From: Clostridia bacterium
GTDB lineage: Bacteria > Bacillota > Clostridia > Peptostreptococcales > Anaerovoracaceae
Assembly: GCA_902363595.1 (NCBI GenBank)
Contig: CABJAP010000001.1
Span: forward strand, 434,001 to 498,000
DNA length: 64,000 nt
Reading direction: 5' to 3'
Positions 33,118 through 42,520 of the stretch are shown here, piece after piece. The notes below the pieces were generated by a model. That model saw only the letters and a list, made by a program, of their open reading frames with translations, did not search any database and had not been told where the DNA came from. Within the stretch, counting starts at the first letter, position 1, and each line of letters starts with the position of its first letter. Both the position numbers and the translations under genes were made by a program.

Positions 33118-34539
33118 CTACCTGGCCATGGCATAGAGCGCCCGGGCATAGATTTTGCTCAGCTGGAGCAGACGTTCGCAGGATATATGCTCATCCTGTT
33201 TGTGGAAACTCAGTTCTTCCCCCTGGATTGAAGGCCCAAAAGGAATAAAGTTTTCCAAAATCCTCGCATAAGAACCGCCGCCGTGGGCCACCGGCTGACT
33301 TTCCAGATCGCCGGTCATCTGCTGATATATATCGACCAAGGTCTGGACCAGGGAACTTTCAGGATCAACATAAAAATGCGGATTGCGCATCGTCACTTCA
33401 CAGAAAACCCCTGATCGCTCCGCCGCCTGCGCAAGCTGTTCCTCCAGGGCTTTCGTATTCTGCGTAACCGGATAGCGGATATTAAGCCCGGCATAGAGGC
33501 TGTTTCCGTCCAATCGGAAAATCCCCAAATTATTGGTCAGCGGGCCGGTTCGGTCAGAAAAAGAAACGCCCAAGCCGCTTCCGTCCGTATCAAAGCCGAT
33601 CGAATCCGCCAATGCGTGCAGTGTATGGCAGACGTTTTGCGGGAAGAAATCCAGCTTCTTCAAAAGCTGGAGCATCAGAGAAACCGCATTGACACCGATT
33701 TCCGGCGTGGATGCATGTGCCGATTTCCCAACCGTATACAGCTCCAGCAGGTTTCCTGTTTCCACAGCCTTAATTCTGTCTATGGGCAGCGTTTCCTTTG
33801 CTGCTTTTACAATGGCCGCCCGCTGCTCTTTGCTTCCCTCAAAGACCGCCTTGGCCTCCGGAATCACCACATTAAAGGCGCTGCCTCCGTGGATACTGTT
33901 CAGGGTCGGCAGCTCCTTTCCGCACGATTCCACTGGGAAGGTTTTGCTGAATTCATAATTGAGGATGCCCTTTTCAGCAAAAGCCGCCGGAAACCAGGAA
34001 TCAGGCACAATGCCGCAGACCGGCATTTTTTCAACATGCTCCTTATAATAGCGGATGCAGGGGAAATAGCCCAATTCTTCGTTGGTACCGATGATATGCT
34101 TGATCTGCCGTTTCAGCGGCACGCCGCTTTCCTTCAAGGCCAGACAGGCGTAAAAAGCCGCGATAAAACAGCCCTTATCGTCCACAGCACCGCGCCCGTA
34201 AATATTGCCGTCCGCAATCTGCCCGCCATAGGGATCATACGTCCAGCCTTCCCCTTCCGGAACCACATCCATGTGGCAAATAACCCCGGCAGCCTCGGCC
34301 CCTTCGCCGAAGTTGATTTCTCCGGCATAATTATCAAAATTCACACATTCAAAGCCCTTTTCCCTGCCCAGCTTCATGGCAAAGTCAAAAGCTTCCTTTG
34401 GCCCCCGGCCGAAAGGCGCCTCAGCCTCTTCCGGGCCAAAAACCGATTTTATCCGAATCAGACGGCACAGGTTATCGATCATTTCCTGATGATACCCCTC
34501 CAAAATCCGATCAAAATTTTTTTCTGCTTGATCACTCAT
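33118..34539 (-). CDS. PepV/Sapep-type M20 metallo-dipeptidase
   Basis: 473 residues, M20 family with inserted lid domain. Metal ligands: H and D in VICHMDVVPEGEGW, D in GRGAVDDKG, general-base Glu-Glu in GTNEELG, H in VAHGGGSYA near the end. Releases amino acids from dipeptides (Mn/Zn dependent). The intracellular location and third place behind an N-acyl-amino-acid deacylase-like gene and an NhaC carrier suggest it handles the product or import of small peptides or acylated amino acids. Starts 23 nt after the NhaC gene; terminator downstream. Confidence 0.9.
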   Translation of the reverse strand: MSDQAEKNFDRILEGYHQEMIDNLCRLIRIKSVFGPEEAEAPFGRGPKEAFDFAMKLGREKGFECVNFDNYAGEINFGEGAEAAGVICHMDVVPEGEGWTYDPYGGQIADGNIYGRGAVDDKGCFIAAFYACLALKESGVPLKRQIKHIIGTNEELGYFPCIRYYKEHVEKMPVCGIVPDSWFPAAFAEKGILNYEFSKTFPVESCGKELPTLNSIHGGSAFNVVIPEAKAVFEGSKEQRAAIVKAAKETLPIDRIKAVETGNLLELYTVGKSAHASTPEIGVNAVSLMLQLLKKLDFFPQNVCHTLHALADSIGFDTDGSGLGVSFSDRTGPLTNNLGIFRLDGNSLYAGLNIRYPVTQNTKALEEQLAQAAERSGVFCEVTMRNPHFYVDPESSLVQTLVDIYQQMTGDLESQPVAHGGGSYARILENFIPFGPSIQGEELSFHKQDEHISCERLLQLSKIYARALYAMAR

Positions 34540-34562
34540 GTTTCACTCTCTTTCTGGTACTT

Positions 34563-35942
34563 CTATATAAAGGATACCACTAAAAATGCGATTGTGGTAA
34601 GAACGTAGGATATAATCGCATATGGGAGCGTACCTTTCATCTGATAATAAGGCTTGATGTCCACCGCCCTTGAAGATACCATGACCGCATCTCCGCACAC
34701 ATAAGTGGTGCTGCCTGCCGCAGAAGCGCAAACCAGCGCCGCGCAGGAAATCAGCGGATCCACGCCCAGCCCGTTGGCAAGGGGCACGACAATGGCGATA
34801 AAGATCATTGCCATATCCCAGAAACCGCCGCCGAAATAGGAATAAACAGCGCAGAATCCGAAAACCAATGCCGGCAGATAAGCCCCGTTGAGGAAGGGCT
34901 TTAAGGTTTCAACCACATAATCAGCCATACCAGTGGCCGTATTTACCTCCACCAGCGTCATAGTCATGGTAATCAGCGTACAAATGGCCACCATGCTCAC
35001 AACTCCATTATATGCGTTATCAAACAGCTGGGTCAGCTTCACTTTTTTCTGCAGGAGCATTAAAATTCCGGTCACCGCAATCGCCGCCATGCAGCCCAGC
35101 ATTACATTAATATCCGTCAGAAGGGTTACGACAACCAGAATAATCAATGGAACGAGGAAATTCCAAGGATGGGCCTTTTTCCCTTCATTTTCCGCCTGAA
35201 TGGATGCAAAGTCGGGAGCCATGATTGCTTCTCCGGTATAACTCACATCTGCCGGGCAGACAACCCCGGTTTCTTCCGCCAGCTTGGTATGCTTTTTTGT
35301 GATCCCGAACATGGGAATAACTCCTAAAATTACCAGGGCCATGATGATTAAAGATATCCAGGCAAAGAACATATATGGCAAGGCCGCTATATAGGCGGAT
35401 GCTCCGCTGCCGCCTGTGGTCACACCGAAATCTTCAAAGAGACCGCTGTAAAAAACCGCCCAAGTGGAGATCGGAATGGCGATGCAAACCGGCGCTGCCG
35501 TAGAATTGATCACATATCCGAGGAAGGTCCGGGGAATCCGATGACTGTCGCAGACCTTTTTCATGGCAGTAGCGATAGCCATGTTGTTCAGATAATCATC
35601 CACAAAGATCAACCATCCTAAAATATAAGTAATGAGTAAAGCCTTTTTCCTGGTGTTGGCGTATTTGCTCAGCCACATGGCAAATTCCGTGACCGACCCT
35701 GATGCGTCCAAAAGGGCGATCAGAATACCGAAGAGAGCCAGCAGCAAATACAAGTAACCAAGCGTTCCGCCGGAAAAGGCTGCCTGAACTTTTTCCAGCC
35801 AAACAGCCGCGAACTTCCAGCCGCCCAGCAGGATCGAACCGGCGATGGTCGCCGCCGTCACCGACAGCAGCATACGTTTTGTTGTAAAAATTAGTACGAA
35901 TAATACTACCATTGGCAGTAAGGTCAATATTCCTAAATCCAT
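34563..35942 (-). CDS. NhaC-family Na+/H+ antiporter-type carrier
   Basis: 459 residues with about eleven to twelve transmembrane helices. Family motif FVDDYLNNMAIATAMKKV near 112-130 and GYVINSTAAPVCIAIPISTW near 145-165; late AALVCASAAGSTTYVCGDA. NhaC relatives swap Na+ for H+ or for organic or amino acids. Placement between an N-acyl-D-amino-acid deacylase-like enzyme and a dipeptidase favours an organic substrate over pure ion homeostasis (inference). AGCGGAGG precedes the ATG; 12 nt after the amidohydrolase. Confidence 0.88.
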   Translation of the reverse strand: MDLGILTLLPMVVLFVLIFTTKRMLLSVTAATIAGSILLGGWKFAAVWLEKVQAAFSGGTLGYLYLLLALFGILIALLDASGSVTEFAMWLSKYANTRKKALLITYILGWLIFVDDYLNNMAIATAMKKVCDSHRIPRTFLGYVINSTAAPVCIAIPISTWAVFYSGLFEDFGVTTGGSGASAYIAALPYMFFAWISLIIMALVILGVIPMFGITKKHTKLAEETGVVCPADVSYTGEAIMAPDFASIQAENEGKKAHPWNFLVPLIILVVVTLLTDINVMLGCMAAIAVTGILMLLQKKVKLTQLFDNAYNGVVSMVAICTLITMTMTLVEVNTATGMADYVVETLKPFLNGAYLPALVFGFCAVYSYFGGGFWDMAMIFIAIVVPLANGLGVDPLISCAALVCASAAGSTTYVCGDAVMVSSRAVDIKPYYQMKGTLPYAIISYVLTTIAFLVVSFI

Positions 35943-35954
35943 GATTTTCCTCCG

Positions 35955-37373
35955 CTAAATTTTCCAAAGTTCTGTCTTTGCAAAGATGCTCTTGCCAGGC
36001 TTTGCGTCCTTTTTAATCTCGCCGCCGTCGATGACCGGAACCCCGGCTACTAATACATAATCAATGCCATCCGGCTGGGCCATCGGGTCGCCCAGCCCTG
36101 GGAAGGTCGCGTTATCCTTGACTCGTTTCAGATCAAAGATCAAGATATCCGCATCGGCCCCTTCGCCGATGAATCCTTTTGTTTCCAGGCCGAAAAGCTG
36201 TGCCGGCATCCAGGATGACTTCTTTGCGAAATCCATCAGGGTTAGCACATCCTGATCCCGAACCAGATCCTTTAGAATTTTGGGATAAGTACCTGCTGTC
36301 TGGGGATGCCCGATTCCCGGAGCCAGATTGGGGAAACCCCCGTCGGTGGACATCATGACATATGGCTGTTTTAGGGCCAGCGCCACTTCATAAGGCTTGC
36401 CCACAAAAGCCGTAACGCTTGCGTCAGGATCCTGTTCTCTCATCTCATTAAAGGTCTCTTCCGTCAGCCGCTGCCCGGCATATTTGCCGGTCCCTGCAAG
36501 AATGTCGTGATAAGTGCAATCATAGATATCCTGCCAGCCTTCACAGAATACTTCCGAACCCACCGGGCAGGCAAAATCACAATAAGCCCCGCTGTCCACA
36601 GCGATTTCATATCCTTGCCGTCTCGCTTTTTCGATAATCTTTAAGGATTCCTCCATCATTCCCTGACCGCACTGGTAAACGTGGTGGGAGATCAGCACTC
36701 TCACCCCGGTCGTTTCCTGAAGTTTGATCACTTCTCTTGTGGCCTCCAGGGAATTCCAGCCACCGGCTCTGGAGTGGATGGGCATAACCTTATCGTATTT
36801 AGCTGCCACCTTTGCCATGGCTGCCATCTCGTCCCAAGACGTAACCGGAGCGTATTCCAGCCCTAAGGAAAGTCCAATGGCGCCATTTAACAAGTCTTCT
36901 TCCGCCCACTGGGCCATCTGGCGTATCTGTTTTTCCGTGGCCTGGTGGTAGGGGCTTTCGATCCCTGCCTTCTCCCGCAAAATCCAGGATTGGGGTGTCA
37001 GCGCCGCTGTATTGAGCGGATAACCGGTTTCATCCAGACCGGTCAAAAACTCTTTCACTGGATATGGCCCCAGCCCGCAGGATCCCACAATAATGGTGGT
37101 AACGCCCATACTGGCCATGACATATCCGCTGAACAGCTGGCCGTCCGCATGGCTGTGGGGATCCACAATGCCCGGACAAACGATTTTTCCAGTAGCATCA
37201 ATGGTGCGCGCAGCTTTCAGCGGCGCTCTGGTAACTCCGGCAATCTTTCCGTTTAAAATCGCCACATTGGCGATGGTTCTCAATTCCGTTTTTGGGTCAA
37301 TGACGGTTCCGTTTTCAATCACACAATCGTAAGTTGTCTGAAAAAAATCCAGATTCTCTTTTTTTTCGCCCAT
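35955..37373 (-). CDS. N-acyl-D-amino-acid deacylase/D-aminoacylase-type amidohydrolase
   Basis: 472 residues from the ATG at 37373 (GAGGAGG 7 nt upstream; the longer frame to 37475 runs through the promoter and is rejected). Amidohydrolase superfamily: metal-binding HxH in GIVDPHSHADG near 80-88, HSRAGG near 200, ISHHVYQCG near 228-236, and STDGG near 340. The closest architecture I recognise is D-aminoacylase (N-acyl-D-amino acid to D-amino acid plus acid); dihydroorotase-like or hydantoinase-like substrates remain possible. First gene of the sigma-54-driven operon. Confidence 0.85.
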   Translation of the reverse strand: MGEKKENLDFFQTTYDCVIENGTVIDPKTELRTIANVAILNGKIAGVTRAPLKAARTIDATGKIVCPGIVDPHSHADGQLFSGYVMASMGVTTIIVGSCGLGPYPVKEFLTGLDETGYPLNTAALTPQSWILREKAGIESPYHQATEKQIRQMAQWAEEDLLNGAIGLSLGLEYAPVTSWDEMAAMAKVAAKYDKVMPIHSRAGGWNSLEATREVIKLQETTGVRVLISHHVYQCGQGMMEESLKIIEKARRQGYEIAVDSGAYCDFACPVGSEVFCEGWQDIYDCTYHDILAGTGKYAGQRLTEETFNEMREQDPDASVTAFVGKPYEVALALKQPYVMMSTDGGFPNLAPGIGHPQTAGTYPKILKDLVRDQDVLTLMDFAKKSSWMPAQLFGLETKGFIGEGADADILIFDLKRVKDNATFPGLGDPMAQPDGIDYVLVAGVPVIDGGEIKKDAKPGKSIFAKTELWKI

Positions 37374-37419
37374 AACGTATTCCTCCTCTACTCTTCCACA
37401 AAGTTGTAATGCTATATAA

Positions 37420-37436
37420 AGCAAATTTCGTGCCAG
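37420..37436 (-). promoter_or_regulatory. Sigma-54 (-24/-12) promoter
   Basis: Minus strand reads TGGCACGAAATTTGCT: GG and GC are exactly 10 nt apart, matching TGGCAC-N5-TTGCW. It predicts a start near 37409, about 36 nt before the amidohydrolase ATG. Confidence 0.88.
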
Positions 37437-37529
37437 CAGGCTGCTTTGTCTCTGTACCGCTATAAAGTGTTGCAAATTTCAACATTTTTCTGTCAAATAT
37501 GACTTTTAAACGGCGGCGGCAAAACTATA

Positions 37530-37551
37530 TTTGCAGAATTTTGCCTGCAAA
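37530..37551 (-). promoter_or_regulatory. Candidate activator-binding palindrome upstream of the sigma-54 promoter
   Basis: TTTGCAG-N8-CTGCAAA, perfect 7-bp arms, centred about 110 bp upstream of the -24 element, the usual distance for an enhancer site of the adjacent activator. Confidence 0.5.
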
Positions 37552-37552
37552 A

Positions 37553-37581
37553 AAATGCAGACCATGAAAAAATCTGCATTT
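37553..37581 (-). terminator. Terminator of the sigma-54 activator gene
   Basis: Minus-strand AAATGCAGA and TCTGCATTT around an 11-nt loop, followed by a T run, 16 nt after the activator stop codon. Confidence 0.65.
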
Positions 37582-37596
37582 CAAATCAGCTCTCCG

Positions 37597-39288
37597 TTAC
37601 TGTTGCAGCTTATTATATAAACTGCGTATCGAAATTCCCAAATCCCTGGCTGTTTTCGTTTTGTTGCCGCCATTCTTTTCCAATACTTTTTTAATATATG
37701 CACGCTCTGTTTCCCGGACCACTTGGCTCAAAGGTTTCACTCCTTCCAGTTCTTCTTCCTTATCCAAAGTACGCATCTCTTTCAGGCCCAGATCGGGCAA
37801 GTCCTCCGCCTCAATCCTTGTTTTTGCCGGATCCATATCAATGATCGCTCGGCCGATATAATTGGCCAGCTCCCGTACATTGCCCCGCCATTCCTTTTCT
37901 TTGAGCACGGCCAGCGCACCGGAAGAGATGCCTTCGATATTTCGTCCATACTCCTCATTATATTTCACAATCATATATTCCGCCAGCAAAGGAATATCGT
38001 CCGGCCGCTCCTTCAGCGAGGGCAGCTCAATGGGAACCATGTTGAGGCGGTAATAGAGATCCTCTCGAAAATTTCCATTGGCAATTTCCTCTTCCAGATC
38101 GTTATTGGCGGCGGCAACAATCCGCACATCCACCGATATGGGGCTGGATGCACCTACGCGAATGATCTCCTGTTCCTGCAAAACCCGCAGCAGCTTTGCC
38201 TGCATGGCCGGGCTGATCTTGCCAATCTCATCTAAAAAGATTGTTCCCTTGTCCGCCTGTTCAAAGTAGCCTCGTTTGCCGGTTTTCTTGGCGCCGGTGA
38301 AGGCTCCTTCCTCATAGCCGAACAGCTCGCTTTCCAGCAATCCTTCACTGATGGCCGCACAATTGACCCGTACAAACGGTTTGGCCGCCCGCTTGCTTTC
38401 GTTGTGAATGGCATGGGCGAACAATTCCTTGCCCGTGCCGCTGTCGCCGATCAGAAGGATCGGCGCCGATGTTTTTGCTGCTCGCTTGGCCTTTTCAATG
38501 GCTTCTTTTAAGTAACGGTTCTTGCCAATGATATCGTCAAAACTGTACTTACCCTTTAATTCCCGGATCACCCGTTTGGCATCATCCAGTTCTCTGCTCA
38601 AAGAGAGAAGCTCTGTCAAATCATATGCCACAGCCACGCTTCCTTTCAGCTCGCCGTTGACCAGGATCGGCGCACCCTGGGCGATGATTTCCTTGTTGTG
38701 CCTGCCCACCACCATATGAAATCCCCGCTGCTCCTTTCCCGACTCTAAAACGGCCCGATGAATGCTTTTCCCTTTGCAGTCGATGTCGCAAGGCTGGCCG
38801 ATCAGCTCCGATGGCTTCATTCCGATCAGCTTGGAATACGCTTTATTCATCATTACATTGATCCCGTTTTGATTAGCCACGGATATGGCGTCCTGGGCAG
38901 CCGAAAAAATCGCTTCCATCATGCTCTGCATTTCTTCCAGACGATTGACTTCCGTGGAAAGTTCCTCCAACTGGGGCACTTCTTTAAAAATCGCCACTGC
39001 GCCAATGACTTCCCCATCTTCATCCCAGATGGGCATTCTGCTGGTAACCAAGGTTGTCTCTTCATCGATCTTAATGATATGGTTAATTTCTGCGATGGCG
39101 TCCTTGATGACTTCCGGCATTCTGGCAACCGGAGAGATTTCCGAAACATGGCGGCCAATCGGATCTCCTTCCACATGAAAGATGCGCCTGGCAGCATCAT
39201 TGAAAAGAATCACCTTTCCATCCCGGTCTGCGGCGGCGATTCCATCGTAGGTGGCGTTTAAAATTCGTTCAATGGGAATTGATGTCAT
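37597..39288 (-). CDS. Sigma-54-dependent transcriptional activator (PAS-PAS-AAA-Fis)
   Basis: 563 residues. Two PAS domains (about 10-110 and 125-225), AAA+ domain about 240-480 with Walker A GDSGTGKE, the sigma-54 contact loop [13 protein letters not shown], Walker [10 protein letters not shown] and arginine-finger region [10 protein letters not shown], and a Fis-type HTH at the end ([19 protein letters not shown]). No receiver domain, so it probably senses a small ligand through PAS, as in RocR-like activators. It ends 160 nt before the -24/-12 promoter. Follows the GntR gene by 12 nt. Confidence 0.95.
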   Translation of the reverse strand: MTSIPIERILNATYDGIAAADRDGKVILFNDAARRIFHVEGDPIGRHVSEISPVARMPEVIKDAIAEINHIIKIDEETTLVTSRMPIWDEDGEVIGAVAIFKEVPQLEELSTEVNRLEEMQSMMEAIFSAAQDAISVANQNGINVMMNKAYSKLIGMKPSELIGQPCDIDCKGKSIHRAVLESGKEQRGFHMVVGRHNKEIIAQGAPILVNGELKGSVAVAYDLTELLSLSRELDDAKRVIRELKGKYSFDDIIGKNRYLKEAIEKAKRAAKTSAPILLIGDSGTGKELFAHAIHNESKRAAKPFVRVNCAAISEGLLESELFGYEEGAFTGAKKTGKRGYFEQADKGTIFLDEIGKISPAMQAKLLRVLQEQEIIRVGASSPISVDVRIVAAANNDLEEEIANGNFREDLYYRLNMVPIELPSLKERPDDIPLLAEYMIVKYNEEYGRNIEGISSGALAVLKEKEWRGNVRELANYIGRAIIDMDPAKTRIEAEDLPDLGLKEMRTLDKEEELEGVKPLSQVVRETERAYIKKVLEKNGGNKTKTARDLGISIRSLYNKLQQ

Positions 39289-39300
39289 GATCTGCCTCCC

Positions 39301-39930
39301 CTATCTCCCAAAATCACTAATATCCTGCCTGAGAAAATGGATCGCCCCTTCCATATCCTGATTCTGCAGGCATTCAATAATCTTAGCGTGGTATTTGGTG
39401 TCGGTGGGAAATACGATCTTTGCCCATTTATCCCAATAAAACTGGGCATATGCCCGTGTGAGGGTATCCAGGGACTGCTTGAGCATATTGTAGGAAAACT
39501 CATTGCCGCAGAACGAAATAAGCGCCAAATGAAACTCCATGTTATGTTCCCAATGAACCCAAAAATCATTCTTCGCCTGGTCGCTTTCACATTGCTGGTC
39601 GATCTGCTTCAGCCTGGCGATCTGTTCCTCTTCGATCTGGTGGATACACTCCCGCAGGCTGCCGCCTTCCAGCACCAGCCGGAAATTCAGAATATTTTCG
39701 ATATCGGTTCTCGTCAGCTGGACGATCACATAGCCGAACCGGGGCATGCTTTTTAGAATGCCTTCGCTGCAAAGCTTACCCAGGGCCTCTCTCACCGGCG
39801 ATTTGCTCACCTGGTATTTTTCAATCAGCTGCTTTTCACTGATGATATCGTTGGCTGAATATTCGCCCTTGATAATTGAGGAAAAGACCTTGCTATAGAT
39901 CATATCTTTTAAATTACCGTTTTCTGCCAT
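39301..39930 (-). CDS. GntR-family regulator, FadR/FCD type
   Basis: 209 residues. N-terminal winged helix (SANDIISEKQLIEKYQVSKSPVREALGKLCSEGILKSMPRFGYVV) and an all-helical FCD domain (about 80-209; H in WEHNMEFHLAL and later His as metal/ligand residues). FCD regulators bind carboxylates or amino-acid derivatives. Co-transcribed with the sigma-54 activator, so it may damp or gate the same catabolic operon. Its minus-strand promoter is TTTACT-18-TATGAT at 39963-39992, back to back with the cysteine desulfidase promoter. Confidence 0.92.
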   Translation of the reverse strand: MAENGNLKDMIYSKVFSSIIKGEYSANDIISEKQLIEKYQVSKSPVREALGKLCSEGILKSMPRFGYVIVQLTRTDIENILNFRLVLEGGSLRECIHQIEEEQIARLKQIDQQCESDQAKNDFWVHWEHNMEFHLALISFCGNEFSYNMLKQSLDTLTRAYAQFYWDKWAKIVFPTDTKYHAKIIECLQNQDMEGAIHFLRQDISDFGR

Positions 39931-40020
39931 CTTCGCTCCTCTTCTTTTTGATACTTACTACTATCATACCATAAGGCCGGCTCTAAAGTAAACGGCCATG
40001 AATTTTTGCACTTAAAAGAG

Positions 40021-40049
40021 TTGACGCTTGGTTATATCTCTGATATTAT
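40021..40049 (+). promoter_or_regulatory. Sigma-A promoter of the cysteine desulfidase gene
   Basis: TTGACG (40021-40026), 17-nt spacer, TATTAT (40044-40049), about 37 nt before the ATG and 28 nt from the divergent GntR promoter. Confidence 0.75.
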
Positions 40050-40085
40050 CAGTAATATAATCAAAGTGTTAAAGGAGGTCTGGAC

Positions 40086-41363
40086 ATGAACGGAGAAACT
40101 GCTGCTTCTTACAGAAACATATTAGAAAACGAATTGATACTCGCCCTGGGCTGCACAGAGCCGGGCGCGCTGGCCTATGCTGCCGCCAAAGCCGTGGAGA
40201 TTTTAAAACAAGCTCCTGAGCGCATGACAGTGAGCTGCAGCGGCAACATTATAAAGAACGTTAAAGGTGTCTATGTACCTAATTCCGGAGGCCTTCGGGG
40301 TGTGGAAGCTGCAGCAGTCTTAGGCGCTGTCATCGGCGATCCGTCCAAAGAGCTCAATGTCCTGGAAGAGGCTGACGATGAGGACCGCCACCAGGCCAGG
40401 CAACTGCTGGCATCTGACTTTTGCATCTGTGAGCTGCAGGAAGGCGAGGACAACCTCTATATCGACGTTTCTGTCTTTGCTGGAACCGATTCTTCCCGGG
40501 TGATCATAAAAAACGCCCATACCAATATCGTTTTTATGGAACGCAATGGAAGGCCCCTCCTTGCAAAAGAAGAAGGCGCCGGCAGTTGTGAAAAAGATGA
40601 GAAAGCCAGCCTCAACATTACGGACATTATTGAATTTGCAGATTGCTGCGACCTGGCCCCGCTGAAGGAGCTTCTGGAAAGACAGATCGAAGTGAACTGT
40701 GCCATCGCCCAGGCTGGCTTGGATGAGAATTATGGCGCTTGTGTCGGTAAGACGCTGATGGAAACCGGCGGCAACTGTGTGCAGATAAGGGCAAAAGCAA
40801 AAGCCGCAGCCGGTTCCGACGCGCGCATGGGCGGAAGCTGCATGCCAGTGATGATCAATTCCGGCAGCGGCAATCAAGGCATTACCGTAACCGTGCCGGT
40901 GGTGGAATACGCGGAAGAATTGCAGGTCAGCCGTGAAAAACTATGCAGAGCTTTGATTGTAAGCAATTTAATCTCCATACATATCAAATACTATATTGGA
41001 AAGCTTTCCGCATTCTGCGGGGCTGTGAGCGCAGCCTGCGGCAGCGGAGCCGCCATCACCTATATGCACGGTGGAACTCTCGCCCAAATTTCCTCCACCA
41101 TCGTCAATACGCTGGCTGATGTGGGAGGCATCGTCTGCGACGGCGCCAAGGCTTCCTGCGCTGCAAAAATCGCTTCCGCCGTGGATGCAGCCATCATGGC
41201 TCATAATATGTCTATGCGCAGCCGCAGCTTCCAAGCCGGAGAAGGGTTTATAACCGAAGATATTGAAACCACCATCGCCAACATGGGCTATATCGGACGT
41301 GAGGGAATGAAAACGACCGACGTAGAAATCCTCAAGCTGATGCTTGCCAATCGGGTTTTATAA
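40086..41363 (+). CDS. L-cysteine desulfidase / UPF0597 family (CyuA/YhaM-like)
   Basis: 425 residues. Conserved cysteine motif ALGCTEPGALAYA at 20-32 and the late CGAVSAACGSGAA and GGIVCDGAKASCAAKI motifs that carry the iron-sulfur cluster in this family, related to the Fe-S L-serine dehydratase alpha subunit. Expected reaction: L-cysteine to pyruvate, ammonia and sulfide. AAAGGAGG precedes the ATG. The GntR/sigma-54 regulators are divergent from it. Its stop is 1 nt from the stop of the convergent DUF4317 gene and no terminator is visible between. Confidence 0.9.
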   Translation: MNGETAASYRNILENELILALGCTEPGALAYAAAKAVEILKQAPERMTVSCSGNIIKNVKGVYVPNSGGLRGVEAAAVLGAVIGDPSKELNVLEEADDEDRHQARQLLASDFCICELQEGEDNLYIDVSVFAGTDSSRVIIKNAHTNIVFMERNGRPLLAKEEGAGSCEKDEKASLNITDIIEFADCCDLAPLKELLERQIEVNCAIAQAGLDENYGACVGKTLMETGGNCVQIRAKAKAAAGSDARMGGSCMPVMINSGSGNQGITVTVPVVEYAEELQVSREKLCRALIVSNLISIHIKYYIGKLSAFCGAVSAACGSGAAITYMHGGTLAQISSTIVNTLADVGGIVCDGAKASCAAKIASAVDAAIMAHNMSMRSRSFQAGEGFITEDIETTIANMGYIGREGMKTTDVEILKLMLANRVL

Positions 41364-41364
41364 A

Positions 41365-42504
41365 TTACACTTCTTCCTCTTCTTTTATGTCAATATCCAC
41401 GCCATTGACTTCTACATGGTCGTTAATCCCGATGACAATACATCTCCTGCCGTCAATGACCTTAGTTTCCACCAGGTCAGCCCGGTCCGGGCTGACCTTG
41501 ATTACCACATCCGGCGTCTCAATGCTGAATTTTTTCGTTTCTGCAATGTTGGAAGCCATCAGCTTCCTCCGTTCCCCTGCTGTCTGCTCAAAGGTAGTCT
41601 CCACCTTCTCCAGCTTATCCTCCGAAGCGCCGCTCCGCTCCAGCAGCCTTCTCATATCGAACTTGTCCAGCTCCAAGGGTTCCGGTTCTTCTTTGCTCTC
41701 TTCGATCATTTCCTGCAGATTATCGTGAATGCATCTGACCATTGTAAAGTCACATTCTTCGCCTAATGTCTCGGATAGAATTTCGTTGAAGGTAACTTTT
41801 TGGTTTTCTGCGGACAGGGGAATCTCGCTGCCCAAAAGCTCTTCGATCAATTTGGGCTGCAGCTCTTCCGGCTTTTTGGAGAAGTACAACGCCTGATGAA
41901 TGTCCCCGGTTCGATCATTGAAGGCAGGAAATAAAAATCCCTTGGCCGGAGGATCCACTACCCAGTCCCGACTGCGTCCCACGATACTGTTTTGGTCAGC
42001 GTCATAGCTGAGACCTGCCTTGGAAAGCTTGACCGGACAAATGCTGCACAATATGTATTCGTATATGTTCTCGGAAGCATCAAACATTTCCAAGCCGTCC
42101 TCCGCTCTTCCCGGCACGTCATAAACCGCATGGATCAGGATGATATAATAGTTTTCTCCGTACTCATAATGGTCGATAATTTTATTGAAAAATTCGTCTA
42201 CCAGAGATTCATCCTCCAGCTTGCTGTTTCTCAGACGGAAAAGGAATTCCTGGGTTCCCCCCGGCTCCTCCTGGGCCAGTGGAAATTCCATATTGATCAG
42301 TTTTTTACCCAGGGTCCCGGTAAGCGTCTGCTTGAAGATTTCAAAATATTTAAAGGCCTCTTCTTCAGGAAGGGACAAAAAGGAGCGATTCACCTCATAT
42401 TTACGTACCTTTTCTGCATCCACGTAGCATCCGCACATGCGGGTAATGGTACAATTCTCAGGCGTAAACTGTTTTTTAATTTCCAATATTTCTTTGTTGA
42501 TCAT
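41365..42504 (-). CDS. DUF4317 domain protein
   Basis: 379 residues, soluble. The family signature start KEILEIKKQFTPENCTITRMCGCYV is clear, with PVKLSKAGLSYDADQNSIVGRSRDWVVDPPAKGFLFPAF further in. DUF4317 proteins are widespread in Clostridia and have no assigned role. The C-terminal half is rich in Glu/Lys with a possible coiled coil and a final VDIDIKEEEEV. AGAGAGGAC precedes the ATG. It follows the SDR gene on the same strand by 16 nt. Confidence 0.88.
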   Translation of the reverse strand: MINKEILEIKKQFTPENCTITRMCGCYVDAEKVRKYEVNRSFLSLPEEEAFKYFEIFKQTLTGTLGKKLINMEFPLAQEEPGGTQEFLFRLRNSKLEDESLVDEFFNKIIDHYEYGENYYIILIHAVYDVPGRAEDGLEMFDASENIYEYILCSICPVKLSKAGLSYDADQNSIVGRSRDWVVDPPAKGFLFPAFNDRTGDIHQALYFSKKPEELQPKLIEELLGSEIPLSAENQKVTFNEILSETLGEECDFTMVRCIHDNLQEMIEESKEEPEPLELDKFDMRRLLERSGASEDKLEKVETTFEQTAGERRKLMASNIAETKKFSIETPDVVIKVSPDRADLVETKVIDGRRCIVIGINDHVEVNGVDIDIKEEEEV

Positions 42505-42520
42505 TTTTTAGTCCTCTCTT

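Noticed and set aside
33616..34608. 330-codon plus-strand frame opposite the dipeptidase
   Set aside because: Shadow of a clear M20 peptidase; no ribosome binding site or domain.
37374..37475. Longer N-terminus for the amidohydrolase
   Set aside because: Those codons contain the sigma-54 promoter and the shorter start has a perfect GAGGAGG.
37553..37581. Second enhancer palindrome for the sigma-54 activator
   Set aside because: AAATGCAG/CTGCATTT is followed by a T run just after the activator gene and fits a terminator better.
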